This document shows positions 57,135-64,000 of a stretch of DNA of 64,000 nt, one piece after another (within the stretch, counting starts at the first letter, position 1; every line of letters begins with the position of its first letter). The stretch lies in assembly GCA_947069175.1 (NCBI GenBank), contig CAMTDV010000002.1:11834988-11898987 (forward strand), written 5' to 3'. Position numbers and translations under genes: made by a program. The notes under the pieces are model-generated. The model made no database searches. It saw nothing but the letters and a program-made list of their open reading frames with translations, and was not told the origin of the DNA. Source of the DNA: Scalesia atractyloides. Its lineage: Eukaryota > Streptophyta > Magnoliopsida > Asterales > Asteraceae.

Positions 57135-60100
57135 AGATCTTTAGTAAATCCCATCTTCGAATACTTTAGGTGGGAGACCTTTAGTCATCGGATCCGCAAG
57201 CGTATTCTTAGTACTTATATACTCAATACAAAGAGTATTCTCTTTAACTTACTCACAAAAGAACAAATACTTTGTATCAAGATATAAACAAGTGACAGTC
57301 AAATTGTTACTGTTCGAGAAGTTAACGACAACTGAGTTATTATAGTAAAGCTTCAATAATCTAGAAATGGAATTAACTACTTTGAGGCCAGTGATCAGAC
57401 TATTAAGCAACACTCTATGACAGGTTGCGTTATAAACAGCAATGCATTCTGCCATCATAGTGTATGTTGGGGTCAATTGTTGTTTATAACTCTTCCATTA
57501 GATGGGTCCGCCTGCTAACATAAAGATATACCCAAAGTGGATTTCTTGTCATCTTTACATTTAGCAAAGTTAGAGTCAGAATAACCTACCACTTCTAAAT
57601 TTTCACTTTTTCTATAAGTCAGATTATAATATCTCTTTCTCTACAGACATCGAAGTACTTTCTTAGCTATTGTCCAATGTTCTAGATTAGTCTAATAAAG
57701 GCCTAGCATTTCAACAATATAAGCGATACTTGGGCAAGTACAGACTTGAGCATACATAAGGCTCCTGAAGTGTTGCAAAACACACGTATTTTCTTATATA
57801 TTTTGTACCTTATTTACATAGTTTAGTAGTCTATTTATTAGTTTTTAGTTTGTTACTTAATGTTTATATGTTTTGTAGGTGTTCATGTGAAAATGGAACC
57901 AAAACGAGTGAAAATGGAGAAAAAATGAGTACACGGAAGAAACCGGATGAAGGAAAGGAATACAAAGACAAAAATCAAGTTTAGAAAGTGTTAGCGCGTC
58001 GGAGCTGTGCGAGAGAATTCCTCACAACACGCGAGGGTGGAAAAAGACTATAATGCCCCTGAAAGTTTGAGGAAATTGCCTAATGTGCCACCGTGACGAA
58101 TTTGTCATTATAGGGACTCTCGCATGTCATGGGCACTTAGCCAAACCATTTTGCGACATGCGAGAGTTTTTTTGTCAAGAAAATTATGCTAAACACCTAT
58201 TTAAGATCGTTTTTAACCCTACTTCGGAGGACAGCGACTTACAGAGCTTCCAGAGGGCGATTTTGGACGAATCTGGAAAGGAGAAAACTTGGAGATCAAG
58301 CGGGTTGGTGAATTGCAATGGCTACCGATCTGTTCATTGTTTGTAATCATTCGAGTTGTCGATGAACTTGATTTCTTTAAACATGAATATAGAATTCTTT
58401 TGTTTAGAACTGATTTATGCTTTTGTTATGAACATGAGTAGCTAAGCTCTTAGAGCTACCTTGGTAATTGTGATGATTGTTGATTTGTAAATGGTTCTCG
58501 GTTTTAGATAATATAAGATTTGGTTAACATTTTGGTAAAAAGTTTTCTAATCAGCTTTCTTATGTTTCTTATGTGTATGAGTGTTTTATATTCGATTCTT
58601 ATTGCATGTTCCACCTAATTCTTGTTTAATTCATTTTGTATTAATTAATATAGGGTTTTGGTGATATTCATAGACTTTGTGTTTTCAATAGAATCTTGCA
58701 GTTGCTAGACGGAGTAAACCCTAGGAACAAGTAATTCAACTACTTGGTTGTTTAGCATTCTACCATCTTTGAGTCTGAGAGGAGATTAGACGTCGGTGTG
58801 TCTAGCTTTTTATATAACAGGGATCGTGGTTTACACAATAGTGAGTCACCCTAGTAAGTCTATATTGTTAGTATCTCGTGTTAGAAATACCACCCCTTAC
58901 ATCCTTTACATATCCTGGATGTATTGATTCTAGTGGTCCAAAAGGATATCCATATTTACGATACCTTAGCATTTGTTTAGAGAGACTAGAGGTGATCCAA
59001 ACCCAAGATTGGTGTGTTTACACATTTTCATAGATACTAGAGGTGTCATGTTTGGAGAATGATTCGACATCCAGTTTTGATCTAGGTAGTGTATTTTAAG
59101 ATCTCGATAGCCAAATCCTAGTTATCCAATCTCGAGAGCTGTGAGCGAGTTAGCATGATTCTTGCCTAGGTAGTTGACTTCTATCTAATTTCAATAATAT
59201 TCATTGTTTGGATTGCTTGTTTGAGTCATTTGCAGTTTAAAGTAGTTTTGGTAGTTAATAAAATTAAACTTTCACTCAGTATTATTAGATTGAAACCCGG
59301 TTGAGGTTTAGTACCGAGGGTCGCTACACCGTGTCCCTAGAATGATCCTATCTTACCAACTTGACTATATAACGACCGATACACTTATCGATTGTGTGTA
59401 ATTGAGTTAGTCAGTCCTTTTTAATTTGGTGTTTTTAAATATAAACAATATTTTACACATCAGCTCCGACTACTGACGAATAAGGTATCATTCTCATTTA
59501 CTCCTTTTCAATCTTAGTTTTCGGATATTGGAACAAGCCGAAAACGTCTCCTTTGACTACCAGAGGTACAGAAGGAGAGCAATGTTGCATATTGTAGCGG
59601 TTAAGGACATGTTCAATACAAGCCTTTTGAGATAATCCCGAAGTTCCATTGTGTCTGTCTCGGTGTATTTCAATGTCAATATTGCAAGAGGTGAAATTAC
59701 ACAAAAGAAGTTGCTTCAACTCATGCAACATGTCTAAACTATTACCCTCTAATAGAATGTTATATATGTAGAGGACAAGTATAGTAAATTTGCTCCCACT
59801 CATCTTGAGGTAGGTACATCGATCCATTGATTTTTCATAACACTTATTTCTTCATGACTTCATCAAACTTTAGATATCATTGACATTATATTTGTTTCAA
59901 CTCATATGGATTTCCTCAACTTAAAGACTAGGTGTTCTTGATCTTCAGGCTCAAAACCTTTAGGTTGTTTCATGAACACATCTTCATTTAAGTCACCCTT
60001 AAGGAAAGCGATATTAACATCCATTTGATGTAGCTCTAAATCAAAATGAGCTATTAGGCCATAATGATCCTTAATAAATCTTTTCGAGAGATAGGTGAAA

Positions 60101-61560
60101 ATGTATCTTGATAGTCAATTCCATCTTTCTGAGTGTAGCCCTTTGCAACCAATCTTAATTTATAGCGTTAAACGTTCCCAATCGGAGCTATTTTAGTTTA
60201 ACACCCATTTACATCCTACGGGTTTGACACCATCGGGTAATTCTACTAAAATCTCAAAAAGTCATTTTTTTCATCAAGTCAAGCTCATCAATATAGTTTT
60301 ATTCCATTCAGAAGACTGGTCACTGTTAATGGCTTCATTATAAGATATAAGATCATTAAGCCTTTTGATATCTATTTCAACTTCAGTCAGGTAGGTTACA
60401 TCATCATAAAGTTAGTAGGCTTTCGAGGCCTAAATGACCTCCTAAGTTAATTATCGGGTTCAATGTTGTCTTGGTTTTTATTGTTTGATGTGCTTTCATT
60501 TTCTAGTATAGTAAGTTCTGAGTGTGAAGGAGGTGGTGTAGTGACATTCGATGCAGTTGCATCGAGTACAGGAGGGATAACTGGAGTTATAGTAAGCGGC
60601 GAATAACTCTTCCCCATATCTTTTACTTCTTTCAAATCCTCATAAAGATTTTCACTGCTCCCACTGACTTGAAAATTCTATAGGAATGCGACACGTATGT
60701 TTCAACATTGCGAGTGACATGGGAAGGACAATAGAAATGGTAACCCTTTGAGTCTTCGGAGATCCGATAAAGAAACAACTAATTGTTTTGGGTCAAGTTT
60801 CCTTAGGAAAAAGATTATAAAGTTTAACTTCAGCAAGACAACCCCATATCATATATTTAAGACTTAGTTTCCTTTTTGTCCAAAATTTATAAGGAGTTTT
60901 GGGACAGATTTTGAAGGAACTTTATTGAGTATATGAATGGCTGCCTTTAACACCTCAGTTTAGATGAATAAAGGTAAACTTAAGTTGGCTTACAAACTCT
61001 TACCATGTCCATATGGGTTCTGTTTCTTCGTTCAACGATACTAATCTACTAAGGAGTACCAGGAATGGTATATTGGTTCACGATCCCCTGGCCCTTAAAA
61101 ACTCATAAAATGGGCCAAGAGCCTGACCCACATCAGTATGTTATAATTTATCTGATCTCACCACTTTAATTTGACGATCTAGATGATTTTTAACAACCAC
61201 TTTATAATCTTTAAAAGTTGTGAGTGATTCTGAATTTTTCCTTAATGGGATACAAGTACAAATAATGGGAATAAATTCTCAATAAATGTGATAAATGATG
61301 TATTTTTTGGTTATGCTAACAATGGGGTAAGGGCCATTAATGTTGGTGTGAATGAGTTCTAATAAATTAGAGCTCCTAGTGGCACCTTTCTATTCGTTGA
61401 TGTCATTTTGCCTTTAAGACATTTTAAATTTGACATATGTTCCAAAGTCAGTGAAATCGAGAGGCAGTAACACTTCATCCTTCACAAGTCGAGATAATCA
61501 TTCTCGTGAGGTGTGGCCTAAACGTTGATACCACAACATGGATGAAGTCTTTAAGTCTCG
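57135..61560 (-). pseudogene. Decayed Ty1/copia retrotransposon pol region
   Basis: Read on the - strand the domains come in copia order. GAG-pre-integrase is at about 61380-61560 (LWYQRLGHTSRE). The integrase C-terminal part is at 60780-61330 (PGTPQQ.. then ERRNRTHMDMV). Reverse transcriptase is at 59500-60280 (VAKGYTQKDGIDYQ, MDVNIAFLKGDLNEDVF, then the active-site strand read as VLYIYNILL). RNase H follows at 57135-57500 (TMMAECIAV..., ADPMTKGLPPKVFEDG). In the active-site strand YVDD is changed to YIYN, so it cannot polymerise. There are many stops and frameshifts. No gag, protease or clear LTR is seen to the right. A solo LTR at 57766-59462 splits RT from RNase H. Confidence 0.88.
57766..59462 (+). 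mobile_element. Solo LTR inserted in the copia relic
   Basis: The element is 1697 bp. It starts TGAAGTGTTGC, ends ATTTTACACATCA and is flanked by a perfect 5-bp target duplication, GCTCC, at 57761-57765 and 59463-59467. The insertion falls in the conserved SLMYAQVC segment of the copia polyprotein, which continues on both sides. No coding domain is seen inside. A + strand frame at 58083-58346 resembles nothing known. Confidence 0.88.
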
Positions 61561-61947
61561 TTTTCGTTTACTTTTTGTTAGTGATTAATTAACGTTATAA
61601 AATAACAGATATTTGGAGAATTTATTAACTAGTTCTAATTTGTAAAACCAGACCTTTTTAAAATTAAATAAAAATAAGACTTTTATATATTTTTGTTATT
61701 TTAATATTTTATTATTTATTTATTGTCATGTATCGCGTTGGCTTAAAAGTGGACTAAAAACGTTAATTTTATAAAGGTTCACAGTTAGTAGGGGTGAGCT
61801 GAAAACCGAAATAACCGAACCGAAACAAAAATCGACGGTTCGGTTTTCGAACTTTTAATAACGAAAATTTCGGTTTGGTTTTCGGATAACCATTTTCAAT
61901 AACCAAAAAAACCGAAATGAGACGAAAAAAACATATATTTTTACATT
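61561..61947. other. AT-rich DNA and an AACCGAAA-rich repeat
   Basis: From about 61790 to 61930 the sequence is rich in AACCGAA and TTCGGTTT words in inverted arrangement, like the hAT MITE at 29365-29710. I could not define its ends. Nothing else is seen. Confidence 0.45.
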
Positions 61948-62127
61948 GAGTTAAATGCCATTTTAGTCCCTGTGGTTTGGGCCATTTACAAGTTTAGTTC
62001 AAATGTTTCATTTTTCGCCTGTGGGTCCAAAAAGGTTTCACCATTGACATTTTAGTCCATTGGATTAACTTCATCCATTTTTTCTGTTAACAAGAAGGGC
62101 AATTCGATCATTTTATATGGCCGAATT
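61948..62127. mobile_element. Truncated MITE of the GAGTTAAATG foldback family
   Basis: It begins GAGTTAAATGCCATTTTAGT, like 9136-9577, and reaches its middle (AAGGGCAATTCGATCATTTT), where the LTR-like element at 62128 interrupts it. The right half is beyond the window or lost. Confidence 0.8.
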
Positions 62128-64000
62128 TGTCACACCCCGGATTTCCAACCCAAATCCATACACCGGTGGACCCGAGTGGGGAGTATCGTGACGTCAGTTG
62201 ATAACATCATTGTCAATTAAACACGACACAACGGAAGTCTTGGAGTAAAATACTATTACAAACCAAATATTCGAAATACAAAATAATATACAGGCTCATA
62301 ATAGAAGATCCACAGGCGGATCATAAATTGTACATGGAAAGAATATAAAACAGACTTTGGGCAGTCTAGGATTTGCAAGATCCTCTATCACTACCGAGCA
62401 CTTCCAGCCTATTTTCGTATTGTACCTGCAAGCTTAGTCTTTTGAAAATACGTCAGCTTTCGCTGGTAAATACGCCCAACTGACTCATTTTGAAATCATT
62501 TAAAAAATGTTTTAAGTGCGTATCAGCACAAAATCTTTTTATAACTTGGGAAAGTTGACCGTCCAACCTTGTTAACAGATTTACATGTTTGTCCATACAT
62601 ACAGGGCCCGGTACGGAGACCGAGACATGATTAACGTACACACCACTTTGGACTCACGAAGGAGTCAATTCTTCCCAACCTTGTGGGAATGCATTTTTGA
62701 GCGTCTATCGGGTGTATGCCTACACCCGCGCTAAGGTCGTGGCCATTTCTATTGTAATGAGCCGAGGATATCCAGGACACGGTAGTTAACCCCTGATGTT
62801 TAAGTTATCAAACAAAACTGATTAAAACAGAATATGCAGATTTACTAGCCGCTCCCGACATTTGATTGATCCCATTTCCGACCAAGCGGTAATAATTTAC
62901 CGTACCCAAGCCCGTATAGGGGAAATAAGTCGAGAGTATTACCTGAGCTAGTCTTCTTTTAATTTTAATAACTCAGTCGTACACATACTAAGTGCAGATA
63001 GCATTTATCGGCAAGTCTCTAGTCTGGATTATGGCATAAACTAACCAATTAAATACTAACGGTCTTATTAAAGTCATAGACTTAGACCGTGTAGTGTACA
63101 GGATCAAGACGTATAACGCTTGATTAAACGGTGATTGGATAGAATGCAGTTTAATCCCAACAAGTACCTTGACTTGTATAATATAGATAAACTATAAACA
63201 TTCTGGATTTTGAGACTTAAATGACAAGGTTAAACCCGTTTCGGTTAATTTCCGTAAACTAGTTACATATACTTAACTGTACGCATATCAGCGATATCGG
63301 GTAACCGGATAAGTCATGGACAAGTTCTATATGCCATTATATTTTAAATAAGTTGTAATATCAGTAGGATATCAACTTTTGTGCCCGTTATGGTTTTAAA
63401 TTGAAACTATGCCTCAAATGGGCGTTTCAGTAATTTCATACCGTATAAAAGGAACTTGAATATAATTTAATGTTATAACTATAAGTATTCTGGAAAAATA
63501 ACTTAATCATGATATAATATCAGTGGGATATTAATTATATGTGTAATTATCTTTTATGACCAAACTATGCACCAAAGGGGCATTTTGGTCATTTTAAACA
63601 TAGTTTATAAATTATTTGGGATTTTGAGTTTATAACAAGTACCTACTGTAAAAATGTTTTAAATAAGTTTTAAAATCAGTAGGTAACAAGTCTTGGTCAA
63701 TTAATATGGTTTAAAACCAAACTATGCGCCGAAACGGTGCTTATGTCGTAAAACGACGTCTTATGCGATGTTTAAATGAAATCTGATGTTAAGGTCAGAT
63801 TAAAATGTATTAGATATGTTATTTAATATAACATATCAGTAGGTAAAAGATTTACCTTGAAAAGATTTGATTAAAACCATTTTATGAGCCACAAGGGCTA
63901 AATCGTCATTTATCGACATAATTCAAGGACCGGCTTGTAAACTCAGTTTATAATCTGGTTTAACATCCCAAATAATCCTACTTATAATATTATATCAGTA
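62128..64000 (+). mobile_element. Second copy of the TGTCACACCCCG LTR-like element (cut by the window end)
   Basis: It begins TGTCACACCCCGGATTTCC and follows 25089 onwards closely: GTGGGGA(G/A)TATCGTGACGT, GATCCACAGGCGGATC, ACCGAGCA(GC)TTCCAGCC, GGGTAACCGGAT(A/G)AGTCATG. The alignment runs with small indels to the window end, so its right end and any internal retrotransposon region cannot be judged. Confidence 0.8.

Overview
This window is nuclear DNA of a flowering plant. The genes have many short introns, the intergenic DNA is AT-rich, and MITEs, LTR elements and Pol III genes are dense. Asteraceae is my best guess, because LTR-like elements open with TGTCACACCCC, but no single sequence proves the family.

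Three conventional protein genes are supported exon by exon. (1) A chloroplast-type Shewanella-like protein phosphatase (SLP1-like), + strand, nine exons, 6587-12052, 392 aa. (2) Plastid malonyl-CoA:ACP malonyltransferase (MCAT/FabD), + strand, ten exons, 29859-33152, 373 aa. (3) A mitoferrin-type mitochondrial carrier, - strand, two exons, 50590-55791, 330 aa, split by a 4.2 kb intron full of transposons. In Arabidopsis, as I remember it, relatives of these three genes lie in two duplicated segments (At1g07010/At1g07030 and At2g30160/At2g30200). This window would then keep the unfractionated ancestral order.

The DNA between the genes is built from segmental duplications. A block of SLP1 3' flank, a Helitron-like repeat, the MCAT locus and a tRNA-Gly gene is present twice (about 12.1-20.35 kb and 23.2-34.4 kb). 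In the first copy MCAT has shrunk to promoter-side sequence plus the last exon (18690-19440), while the second copy holds the intact gene. Downstream is a Pol III gene district. It has seven tRNA-Gly(GCC) copies, most followed by a box C/D snoRNA of snoR43 type (plant dicistronic tRNA-snoRNA genes), two tRNA-Val(TAC) copies, one near-complete U6 snRNA locus with an upstream sequence element, and several U6 fragments. A second duplication (about 34.8-36.4 and 43.6-45.4 kb) copied the tRNA-Val/U6 part, and a third relates 20.3-23 kb to 46.4-50 kb.

Mobile DNA includes hAT MITEs with perfect 8-bp target duplications (1303-1459, 8161-8588, 29365-29710), a Harbinger-type MITE (46684-46923) and one MITE family inserted in introns of both SLP1 and MCAT. 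There are two solo-LTR-like elements with perfect 5-bp duplications (15563-17976 and 57766-59462) and one with an imperfect one (25089-28471). An Athila-type ORF1 forms a long inverted repeat inside the mitoferrin intron. A decayed Ty1/copia pol region on the - strand (57135-61560) is split by a solo LTR. The 15563-17976 element carries four tRNA-like modules, three of them in tandem, and is the strongest candidate here for something undescribed.
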